A stretch of 5,187 nucleotides of DNA, from NCBI GenBank assembly GCA_050292445.1, contig JBNKLQ010000370.1:1-5187 (forward strand). Reading direction: 5' to 3'. A program made the position numbers and the translations under genes. Position 1 is the first letter of the stretch, and each line of letters begins with the position of its first letter. Shown here in pieces: positions 1-5,051 of the stretch. A model generated the notes under the pieces. That model saw nothing but the letters and a program-made list of their open reading frames with translations. It did no database searches and was not told the DNA's origin. Source of the stretch: Leptofilum sp050292445 (lineage in GTDB: Bacteria > Chloroflexota > Anaerolineae > Promineifilales > Promineifilaceae).

Positions 1-166
1 CTCGTCTCATGCACTCAATATTAGTCTATTCAACCCATATTTCGAATTGCTGAACAGGCACAACACGCCTTGACCAAATAGAACATAAGTGCTAAGATTT
101 TGTCGCTTGCTGAGTGGAGTAATTTCCTTACCCCATCATTAAATATAGAGAACGGCCGTTGCCCTG

Positions 167-194
167 TTGACAACCCAGAATGAAAAATTTCATC
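167..194 (+). promoter_or_regulatory. Weak candidate promoter and small dyad upstream of the 236-553 gene
   Basis: A perfect -35-like TTGACA lies at 167-172. The best -10-like hexamer is TTTCAT at 188-193, a poor match with a short 15-nt spacer. The -10 candidate sits inside a small inverted repeat, ATGAAA-AA-TTTCAT (180-193), that could be an operator. A second -10-like TATAGA at 144-149 has no good -35. The rest of 1-235 is AT-richer and holds no convincing gene, only one copy of the ACGGCCGT palindrome (152-159). Confidence 0.25.
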
Positions 195-235
195 CGACGG
201 GTTTTGAGGATTGACCACAGTTTTGGAGGAATGAC

Positions 236-553
236 ATGCGTGAACCAAAAGTTGGCATTTATTTAATTGTGGAGTTTGAATGGCCACGGCCGTTTTCCCA
301 AGAACACGCCAAAAATGCCCGAGCACTGCATGATGTGGTGCAAGACAAGGAGTGGATCAAGGAAGTGGTCGCAGCCAGCGGCGGATTGGGCGATGGACCT
401 CCTTCGATATGGATTTTTTGGCTGTCCGATTATGCCGCCTTGGACCGCTTGTTCCGCGACCAGGAAGACCCGGTCAGCCGGGCATATATGGCTTTTTTCA
501 GCCAGATGGCAGTGGTCAAAGACAAAATTCGGGAAGAAGTGGCGTTTTTGTAA
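236..553 (+). CDS. Small hypothetical protein, possible ferredoxin-like (dimeric alpha/beta barrel) fold
   Basis: The 105-residue cytosolic protein has no signal peptide or membrane helix. The start is supported by GGAGG at 225-229, six bases before the ATG. The sequence suggests a beta strand (residues 6-15, VGIYLIVEFE), a long charged helix (about 21-45), a Gly/Pro loop (49-56), a hydrophobic strand (57-63, SIWIFWL), and helices around 65-74 and 80-94 with a final short strand. This order resembles small dimeric alpha/beta-barrel proteins, for example the YciI- or NIPSNAP-type. I recognise no catalytic motif, so the fold is an inference and no function is assigned. It lies 38 nt ahead of the DUF5655-like gene and may be co-transcribed with it. 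It contains one ACGGCCGT palindrome, read as Arg-Pro (residues 18-19). Confidence 0.75.
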   Translation: MREPKVGIYLIVEFEWPRPFSQEHAKNARALHDVVQDKEWIKEVVAASGGLGDGPPSIWIFWLSDYAALDRLFRDQEDPVSRAYMAFFSQMAVVKDKIREEVAFL

Positions 554-591
554 CAACCCAAGCGGACAATCACACACAAAGGAAAATTGAG

Positions 592-894
592 ATGGAAATC
601 GATTTGCAACTGGATGCCTATCTGAGTCGAACAACGGTTGATGCCGCCGCCGCAGGCTTGCAACTGCTTGATTTTATTACCAGTTTAAGCCAGGGTGTTA
701 CCTGGTCATTACAGCGCGGACGAATAAATTTTGTGGCCAAACGGCCGTTTTGCACCCTACATCCCGCCAAAAACCATATCACCTGCCGCATTCCTGACAC
801 AAAGACAACCGTTCGCCTCACCACACTTTATGATGTAGATACCACATTGCAAGAACACATCCGCCAGGCATACCAGTTGGCCCAACGACACTGA
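592..894 (+). CDS. DUF5655-like small protein
   Basis: The 100-residue protein is probably cytosolic. The C-terminal two thirds resemble the DUF5655 domain. A basic stretch with an F-A-K-R core (residues 44-51) is followed by FCTLHPAKNHITCRI (53-67), then a Val-Arg-Leu strand (74-76) and an Asp-containing helix (81-97) ending in a basic tail. The recurring family pattern is a ..F..K....LHPRK..L.... segment followed by VRL....D.D. The biochemical role of the family is not established to my knowledge. The frame is open back to 352, but that part runs over the preceding gene. The ATG at 592 has an AAAGGA (578-583) eight bases upstream and is preferred. A copy of ACGGCCGT (741-748) encodes the Arg-Pro of the KRPF segment. 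No terminator-like hairpin follows, so readthrough toward the operon at 1015 is possible. Confidence 0.75.
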   Translation: MEIDLQLDAYLSRTTVDAAAAGLQLLDFITSLSQGVTWSLQRGRINFVAKRPFCTLHPAKNHITCRIPDTKTTVRLTTLYDVDTTLQEHIRQAYQLAQRH

Positions 895-946
895 CTTTTT
901 CTGACTTCTGCAGCAAATGAGTACACATCCAGGCATTTTTGGATTC

Positions 947-977
947 CAATTGTCACAATTTGTGTTACCCTGTAACC
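947..977 (+). promoter_or_regulatory. Two short dyads upstream of the DinB-ankyrin operon
   Basis: The 120-nt gap between 894 and 1015 holds two adjacent perfect inverted repeats. The first is AATTGT-C-ACAATT (948-960) and the second is GTTAC-CCT-GTAAC (964-976). A -35-like TTGTCA (951-956) lies in the first, but no good -10 sits at normal spacing. These could be operator sites for the operon. The short arms mean chance cannot be excluded. Confidence 0.3.
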
Positions 978-1014
978 AACTCAAATCCAACAGGCAAAAT
1001 CTCAGGAGGTACCC

Positions 1015-2523
1015 ATGCCTCACAACCAACTATTCTCGGCTGTTCATCAGCTGGCAATTGCCAGCCATGCGTTTTCAGACGTCGATATGGCTCAGCCATT
1101 CCATTGGCGCAAACATGGCGAAGGCGTGCGCCTGGCGCTCATTGGCACCTATCATGAACTGCGTGATCTAGCCGCGACCCTGGCCAGCCAGCGCAGCCAA
1201 GAAGGTCCGCCAAGAACGTTGGCCCAGCATGTGTTGGGGCAATATCATCTGGGCTACCGTGAACTGCAAGCAACCCTGCTAGGCATCAGCGATGAGCAGT
1301 TTGAGCAAGAACCAGCGGCGGGGGAGTGGCCACTGCGCATTATTTTGGAGCACATTGTCGATGCGGAGCGGACTTTTTTCACACTTATTCATTATGGTTT
1401 GGCACAGCAACAGGCAGGGACAGCAGAGCCGTTTCCTTTTCCCCCTGGCGAAGTGGAACGGGTTGCTGGCAGCGAAGAGGCGTTCTACGACATCGTAGAT
1501 AATCAATCGTTGTCAGCCGTGCAGCAATATTACGATGACTTCCATCAGCGAATTCTCACCGAGTTAACGGCCGCATCAAATGAACATTTTTTAGGCCCCT
1601 CGCCCGTTTGGTGGGAGGAAGAAGTCTATTCTTTGCAGTATCGGGTACATCGCCTGGACGCTCATCTACGCCAACACCACATCCAAATTGAAAAGACGCT
1701 GCTTTGGCTCGACCGCCCGGAAACAGAGGCGCGTCGTTTGCTGCGGTTACTGTTCCGCGCTCTGGCCGACGTGGAAAACATCCTTTTAGGCGCGCCAGAA
1801 TTGGGCAAGACAGAACGGCAAGTGCTGGCCCAAACGGTTCAGGAACGAACGGCCGTTGTCCAGCAAGTGGTGTCAGATTGTCGTCAATTGGAAACGGCCG
1901 TTCACGAAGATGACGTGCAAACCATCCAGCAGATTATTGCCGCCAAACCAGAGCTAACCGCTGCCCTGGGGCAAAATGGCCTGCCGCTGCTGATGAACGC
2001 CATGTATCAACGGAAAACGGCCATCGTCGAGGCGCTGCTGGCAGCAGGGGCCAAACCAGATATGTTTGCCGCTGCCGCGTTGGGCGATCTGGCTCAATTG
2101 CAAGCGCTGGTAGAGCGACATTCTGGCTACCTCAACATTTTTGCCAAGGATGGTTTCACACCGCTCCAATTGGCTTGCTACTTCAATCAGGAAGCCGCCG
2201 CGCTTTGGCTCATTGAGCAAGGGGCCGAGGTTAATGCGGTGGCCAAAAACAAGATAAAAATCGCCCCTATCCACGCCACGGCCACCCACGGGAATCTGAC
2301 GATTTTACGCGCACTGCTAGAAAAAGGAGCAAACGTGAATGCGGCACAGGATGGTGGCTTTACGGCCGTACACCAAGCTGCCCACCGCAACAATATTCCT
2401 TTGGCCCAATTGCTGCTTGAATTTGGGGCTGATCCGCACCAACCCGATGCGAAAGGGCAGTCAGCCCTTCAGCTAGCCCAAGCGGAAGGCAATAATGAGG
2501 TTACGGCCGTTCTTGGAGGTTAA
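1015..2523 (+). CDS. DinB-like four-helix domain fused to ankyrin repeats
   Basis: A 502-residue soluble protein, with GGAGGT at 1005-1010 fixing the start. Residues 1-70 are an N-terminal helical region I do not recognise. Residues about 70-232 look like a DinB/YfiT-type helical bundle. It has a family-like W-P-L-R-x(3)-L-E-H-I-V-D-A-E helix (105-118) carrying His113, and a late helix with His217-x3-His221. These three His match the expected metal triad. The DinB superfamily includes metal-dependent thiol-S-transferases and many proteins of unknown function. Residues about 235-290 form a charged helical linker. Residues about 292-501 hold roughly seven ankyrin repeats. The clearest are at 379-412 (GFTPLQLACYF...GAEVNA), 416-447 (...GANVNA) and 448-480 (...GADPHQ), with more degenerate ones at 292-378 and a C-terminal half repeat. 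Ankyrins bind proteins, so the tail may dock a partner or substrate. The gene is first in an operon with two VOC genes. Four ACGGCCGT palindromes encode TAV, three of them within or at the edge of the ankyrin region. Confidence 0.9.
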   Translation: MPHNQLFSAVHQLAIASHAFSDVDMAQPFHWRKHGEGVRLALIGTYHELRDLAATLASQRSQEGPPRTLAQHVLGQYHLGYRELQATLLGISDEQFEQEPAAGEWPLRIILEHIVDAERTFFTLIHYGLAQQQAGTAEPFPFPPGEVERVAGSEEAFYDIVDNQSLSAVQQYYDDFHQRILTELTAASNEHFLGPSPVWWEEEVYSLQYRVHRLDAHLRQHHIQIEKTLLWLDRPETEARRLLRLLFRALADVENILLGAPELGKTERQVLAQTVQERTAVVQQVVSDCRQLETAVHEDDVQTIQQIIAAKPELTAALGQNGLPLLMNAMYQRKTAIVEALLAAGAKPDMFAAAALGDLAQLQALVERHSGYLNIFAKDGFTPLQLACYFNQEAAALWLIEQGAEVNAVAKNKIKIAPIHATATHGNLTILRALLEKGANVNAAQDGGFTAVHQAAHRNNIPLAQLLLEFGADPHQPDAKGQSALQLAQAEGNNEVTAVLGG

Positions 2524-2525
2524 TC

Positions 2526-2879
2526 ATGCAAATTGGACATATCGAACTTTTTGTCAACGATCTGGCACAGGCTCGGCAATTTTATGAAGAGGTGCTGGGA
2601 TTTGAAGTTACGGCCGTTCAAGGCAATGGTCAATTTATCTGGCTCAAACTAGGTGACACCGAAATTCTGCTGCGTCCTGGTCAAGAATCTCCGTTCATTT
2701 CCGCTTACGATCAGGCCACAGCTGGGCTGGTGTTGTATACCAACGACATTGGGCAGACTGCCCGCACGCTTAAGCAGCGCGGCCTCAAATTTCTGGGCAG
2801 GGATGGGGATGATGATTGTCTCACGTTCACCGATCCTGACGGTCATTGGTTCCAGCTCGTCAATCCGGAGTCACATTAA
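2526..2879 (+). CDS. VOC (glyoxalase/bleomycin-resistance fold) protein 1
   Basis: The 117-residue protein matches a single-chain, two-module VOC domain (beta-alpha-beta-beta-beta twice). Module one opens with IGHIELFVNDLAQARQFYEE (3-22), the classic strand plus F-Y helix, followed by LGFEV. Module two opens with AGLVLYTND (66-74) and ends with FTDPDGHWFQLVNP (101-114). Of the four usual metal-ligand positions, His5 and Glu46 are present. The third is not His or Glu, and the last is Gln110 where Glu is common. Classical glyoxalase I activity is therefore unlikely. A ring-cleaving, isomerase or binding/resistance role remains possible and the substrate is unknown. GGAGG (2515-2519) lies inside the last codons of the DinB-ankyrin gene. 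The ATG is two bases after that stop, so translation is probably coupled. ACGGCCGT at 2610-2617 encodes TAV (29-31). Confidence 0.92.
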   Translation: MQIGHIELFVNDLAQARQFYEEVLGFEVTAVQGNGQFIWLKLGDTEILLRPGQESPFISAYDQATAGLVLYTNDIGQTARTLKQRGLKFLGRDGDDDCLTFTDPDGHWFQLVNPESH

Positions 2880-3298
2880 TGGAAATAGAACTAAACACAA
2901 TTTTTCGCTGGTGCAACGACGTGGTGCCCATGCGCCACTTTTATACAGATTGTCTGGGGCTGGAGGAAACGTATTTTCGCGACGATGCGGAGCATGGTTG
3001 GCTCGCGTACCAGATTGGCCAGGTGCAGTTGGTGTTTATCCGTGCGGCTACACCGCAGACAATCGCAACCGAATTTGCCAAAAATCCTGGCTACACGGGC
3101 GGATCACTTGAGGCAGAATCATGGGTATTGAAAATGGAACGGCCGTCTTTTGAAGCCATTGTTGAACGATTACAGGCTAACCGCTACCCGCTTTATGCTC
3201 AAGAGCCAGAACAGCCACGCCCTGGCGCACTGCAATTTATAGCATTAGACCCAATGGGCTTTACGGTTGAAGTTTATACCGAATTTGAAGCTTCATAA
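2879..3298 (+). CDS. VOC (glyoxalase/bleomycin-resistance fold) protein 2
   Basis: The 139-residue protein is another VOC-fold member. Module one runs from residue 5 (LNTIFRWCNDVVPMRHFYTD, then LGLEE), and VQLVFIRA (49-56) is its last strand. Module two is SWVLKMERPSFEAIVERLQ (81-99) through ALDPMGFTVEVYTEF (122-136). At the ligand positions Asn6 replaces the usual His and Gln50 the usual Glu. Only a C-terminal Glu (Glu131) looks conserved, so metal binding may be lost. The start chosen is the ATG at 2879, which overlaps the TAA of the previous gene by one base (TAATG). It has GGAG at 2867-2870, eight bases upstream. An in-frame ATG at 2846 would overlap the upstream gene further and is less likely. 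The tight coupling to VOC protein 1 suggests stoichiometric production, perhaps of a heterodimer. One ACGGCCGT (3139-3146) encodes Arg-Pro. Confidence 0.9.
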   Translation: MEIELNTIFRWCNDVVPMRHFYTDCLGLEETYFRDDAEHGWLAYQIGQVQLVFIRAATPQTIATEFAKNPGYTGGSLEAESWVLKMERPSFEAIVERLQANRYPLYAQEPEQPRPGALQFIALDPMGFTVEVYTEFEAS

Positions 3299-3310
3299 GT
3301 TTGCTATAAA

Positions 3311-3347
3311 AAAGCCGACGCACCCTCTGCACAGATACGTCGGCTTT
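3311..3347. terminator. Bidirectional hairpin terminator between convergent genes
   Basis: A perfect 10-bp stem, AAAGCCGACG (3311-3320) with CGTCGGCTTT (3338-3347), encloses a 17-nt loop. It lies 12 nt after the VOC 2 stop and 28 nt beyond the end of the convergent minus-strand gene. Read on the minus strand, the right side is followed by a run of six T, so it should be an efficient intrinsic terminator for the Usp-like gene. On the plus strand the T-run is only the TTT of the stem, so termination is weaker. Confidence 0.85.
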
Positions 3348-3375
3348 ATGTGGAGGTGAGTGACCAACGGCCGTT

Positions 3376-3840
3376 TTAAACCAACGGCTGCCAGCTTGTA
3401 GAAAACTTGGCGAAATTTTCTTTCTGCTTCCCCTCAAATTCTGATAGTTGATTGGCCAGAATAACCACATCGACCCCATATAAATCGGCGTAATGAGAGA
3501 TGGTTTCGTTGTTAAAGCCAACGGCCGTATCAATCGTCAATGAAACCTCACCAAACTGCTGTGCATGTGCCCGGAACCCCCGTAATGCCGAAAACAGGAG
3601 TTCCTGGTCATATTCCGTGTCCTCACAGACCACAATCAGCACCAAATCCATCTTAATTTTGGCAGCAAAATCCAGTACAGACGTTACTACCATATCTGAA
3701 AGATTTTCAAATTGAATCGGCAACAAAATACGTTGAACAGCGGTGGGATAGCTTCTTGGCCTCTGCCAGAGTGATGTCGTTACAGGTAAATAATGCCAGG
3801 CAGACTCCGTTGTAGTTGTGGTGGGAAACGATCTAATCAT
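3376..3840 (-). CDS. Divergent universal stress protein (UspA-like) domain protein
   Basis: The 154-residue soluble protein has an unstructured, Thr/Ser-rich N-terminus (about 1-30). A UspA-like Rossmann-type domain follows. Strand 1 is VQRILLPIQF (35-44), then a helix with SDMVVTSVLDFAAK (48-61), strand 2 DLVLIVV (65-71), and a long helix (about 76-95). After that come VSLTIDTAVG (99-108), a helix NETISHYADLYG (111-122), and the strand DVVILAN (124-130). The G-x2-G-x9-G-(S/T) nucleotide-binding signature that normally follows this last strand is missing. The chain ends with a short FSTSWQPLV in place of the usual PVLVV strand. ATP binding is therefore doubtful and it may be a non-nucleotide Usp. 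The frame is open upstream to 3957, but the ATG at 3838-3840 has a strong ribosome binding site and the preceding residues look non-native. It is divergent from ppk2. One ACGGCCGT (3521-3528) encodes TAV. Confidence 0.8.
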   Translation of the reverse strand: MIRSFPTTTTTESAWHYLPVTTSLWQRPRSYPTAVQRILLPIQFENLSDMVVTSVLDFAAKIKMDLVLIVVCEDTEYDQELLFSALRGFRAHAQQFGEVSLTIDTAVGFNNETISHYADLYGVDVVILANQLSEFEGKQKENFAKFSTSWQPLV

Positions 3841-3845
3841 AAGGG

Positions 3846-3853
3846 CACCTCCC
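3846..3853 (-). promoter_or_regulatory. Ribosome binding site that fixes the start of the Usp-like gene
   Basis: Read on the minus strand this is GGGAGGTG, with GGAGG at 3848-3852 ending seven bases before the ATG at 3838-3840. No comparable site precedes the far-upstream in-frame ATG at 3955-3957. This decides for the 154-residue product over a longer one. Confidence 0.8.
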
Positions 3854-3861
3854 AAGTTACA

Positions 3862-3877
3862 AACACACTGTGTTATA
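3862..3877 (-). promoter_or_regulatory. Candidate -10 and operator dyad for the Usp-like gene
   Basis: On the minus strand a TATAAC (3872-3877) is a good -10 hexamer. No clear -35 sits 17 nt upstream, where the sequence is CACTCT. A perfect odd palindrome AACACA-C-TGTGTT (3862-3874) overlaps the -10 and the likely start of transcription, as expected for a repressor operator. It lies 22 to 34 bases upstream of the ATG. Confidence 0.35.
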
Positions 3878-3964
3878 CTGAATTGGGACACAGAAGAGTG
3901 GATAACCCTTTGTATCTTCCATACACTACCCGGGCGAGTAGTTAATTCGGACAACAAATCTAAT

Positions 3965-3984
3965 CTTACGTAAAACCTTACGAT
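3965..3984 (+). promoter_or_regulatory. Direct repeat CTTACG upstream of ppk2
   Basis: CTTACGTA (3965-3972) and CTTACGAT (3977-3984) form a direct repeat with a 12-nt period, about one helical turn. The first copy also contains the palindrome TTACGTAA (3966-3973). Tandem half-sites at about 11 nt are typical of PhoB-type and SphR-type response regulators. The position, about 96 to 115 nt upstream of the start of a polyphosphate enzyme, would fit phosphate control. The bases do not match the enteric Pho box, so this is only a suggestion. No strong sigma-70 promoter is visible in 3985-4079. Confidence 0.3.
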
Positions 3985-4079
3985 ATCATTAAGTCTAATA
4001 AATTTTGGGGCCTAGCACAAGGGTCATAGGTATTGTGTACCAATGTTTTAATCAATCATACTCATAAAAGGAGTCAATA

Positions 4080-4946
4080 ATGGACAATGATATGACAATG
4101 GATGAGACGGCCGTAACTGAGCCCCCAACCAGCTCTATCATACGCAAGAATGGCAAGCTCAAAACAAAATTTTATGAACGAGAGCTGGTCCGCCTGCAAG
4201 AGGAACTGATCAAGCTTCAATATTGGGTACAAGAAAAAGGCTTGCGGGTTGTCATTCTGTTTGAAGGGCGAGATGCTGCAGGCAAAGGAGGAGTCATCAA
4301 GCGCATTACCGAGCGGATGAATCCCCGCATTGCCCGCATTGTGGCTTTGGGCACTCCCAGCGACCGGGAAAAAACCCAATGGTGGTTCCAGCGCTATGTG
4401 GCGCAACTGCCTGCCGCTGGGGAAATTGTGCTGTTCGACCGCAGTTGGTACAACCGCGCCCTGGTGGAACATGTCATGGGCTTTTGTACCGACAATCAGT
4501 ATCGAGAATTTTTGCGCTCTTGCCCTCAATTTGAGCGGATGCTTGTCCGGTCAGGTATCACCGTGCTCAAATATTGGTTTTCCGTCAGCGATGAAGAACA
4601 GGAACTTCGCTTTCAATCCCGCCTGACAAATCCTGTCAAACGCTGGAAGCTTAGCCCAATGGATGTGGAATCCCGTAACCGCTGGGTAGAATATTCTCGC
4701 GCCAAAGATACGATGTTTGATCACACCGACATCAAGCAATGCCCCTGGTTTGTGGTCCCCTCAGACGACAAAAAACGTGCCCGGCTCAACTGCATCAGCC
4801 ACATTCTTAGTTCCATCGATTATGAAGACATCACACCTAAACAGATCGACCTGCCACCCCGCACAAAAGAATCTGGCTACATTCGTCCACCAATGAACGA
4901 GCAAACCTTTGTTCCAGACCTGTATCCAGTGCTGGCGTCAGATTAA
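4080..4946 (+). CDS. ppk2: Polyphosphate kinase 2 (PPK2 family)
   Basis: The 288-residue cytosolic enzyme should transfer phosphate between inorganic polyphosphate and nucleotides, usually polyP plus ADP or GDP to ATP or GTP, reversibly. Residues 1-24 are a variable N-terminal tail, followed by a helix (27-50). The P-loop fold begins with VVILFEGRDAAGKGG (57-71), whose Walker A is GRDAAGKGG (63-71). VALGTPS (88-94) and the family-typical QWWFQRY (100-106) follow. Walker B is VLFDRSWYNR (117-126), then VMGFC (132-136). The lid region is RLTNPVKRWKLSPMD (181-195), rich in Arg/Lys for the polyphosphate chain. SRNRWVEYSRAKDTMF (198-213) and the PWFVVPSDDKKRAR core (222-235) complete the pattern. 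Every hallmark is intact and the length is normal for a one-domain PPK2. The GRDAAGKGG form and overall pattern favour class I, but the class cannot be proved here. The start is supported by GGAG at 4070-4073, six bases upstream. ACGGCCGT at 4107-4114 encodes TAV in the variable tail. Confidence 0.97.
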   Translation: MDNDMTMDETAVTEPPTSSIIRKNGKLKTKFYERELVRLQEELIKLQYWVQEKGLRVVILFEGRDAAGKGGVIKRITERMNPRIARIVALGTPSDREKTQWWFQRYVAQLPAAGEIVLFDRSWYNRALVEHVMGFCTDNQYREFLRSCPQFERMLVRSGITVLKYWFSVSDEEQELRFQSRLTNPVKRWKLSPMDVESRNRWVEYSRAKDTMFDHTDIKQCPWFVVPSDDKKRARLNCISHILSSIDYEDITPKQIDLPPRTKESGYIRPPMNEQTFVPDLYPVLASD

Positions 4947-4980
4947 CGCTTGCTGTAAAAGGCGGAGAACCATAACCAAC

Positions 4981-5037
4981 ATTTCCCCGGAAACTTTCAG
5001 CTAGAAATTATCGCTTGAAAACAGTTTCCGGGGAAAT
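4981..5037. terminator. Large stem-loop after ppk2, possible terminator or leader structure
   Basis: A perfect 15-bp inverted repeat, ATTTCCCCGGAAACT (4981-4995) and AGTTTCCGGGGAAAT (5023-5037), encloses 27 nt. The loop can pair further: TTCAGC (4996-5001) with GCTTGAA (5013-5019) with one bulged T, leaving an 11-nt apex. It starts 34 nt after the ppk2 stop and ends 14 nt before the next ATG. Neither strand has a T-run after the stem, so it is not a standard intrinsic terminator. It could instead block RNase or act as a leader switch for the next gene. Confidence 0.6.
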
Positions 5038-5051
5038 TCGAAGATGGAATC

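Larger units (their letters stand above)
152..4114. repeat. Highly iterated palindrome ACGGCCGT (12 exact copies)
   Basis: Exact copies start at 152, 286, 741, 1849, 1894, 2362, 2503, 2610, 3139, 3367, 3521 and 4107. Five of them (152, 741, 1849, 1894, 3367) extend to the 10-bp palindrome AACGGCCGTT. One-base variants occur at 1567 (ACGGCCGC) and 2017 (ACGGCCAT). Of 13 CGGCCG hexamers in the window, 12 lie inside ACGGCCGT. Ten copies are in genes and two are intergenic (152; and 3367, just after the Usp-like stop). Seven of the ten coding copies read ACG-GCC-GTN (Thr-Ala-Val) and three read CGG-CCG (Arg-Pro). Chance at equal base use predicts about 0.08 copies. Confidence 0.9.

Noticed and set aside
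2..73. Possible C-terminus of an upstream gene (23 codons then TGA)
   Set aside because: Too short and without any recognisable pattern. The other two forward frames stop sooner, so an open frame of this size is expected by chance.
352..591. Upstream extension of the DUF5655-like frame
   Set aside because: It overlaps most of the 236-553 gene and its sequence is a frame-shifted shadow. The ATG at 592 has its own ribosome binding site.
263..634. Minus-strand 123-codon open frame
   Set aside because: It lies opposite the 236-553 gene, which has a good ribosome binding site and a sensible protein. The minus-strand product has no domain-like pattern.
1849..1902. Pair of AACGGCCGTT copies 45 bp apart as a local repeat or CRISPR-like unit
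   Set aside because: The flanking and spacer sequences do not repeat and the copies elsewhere are irregularly spaced. They belong to the dispersed palindrome family.
2846..2878. Eleven-residue upstream extension of VOC protein 2
   Set aside because: The ATG at 2879 has GGAG at the right spacing and gives a normal VOC N-terminus. The extension would only re-read the end of VOC protein 1.
3841..3957. Upstream in-frame extension of the Usp-like gene (39 residues)
   Set aside because: The GGAGG at 3848-3852 and the likely -10 at 3872-3877 both lie inside it. The residues look like translated promoter DNA.
4074..4529. Minus-strand 151-codon open frame opposite ppk2
   Set aside because: ppk2 is unambiguous over this stretch, and the antisense product has no recognisable domain.
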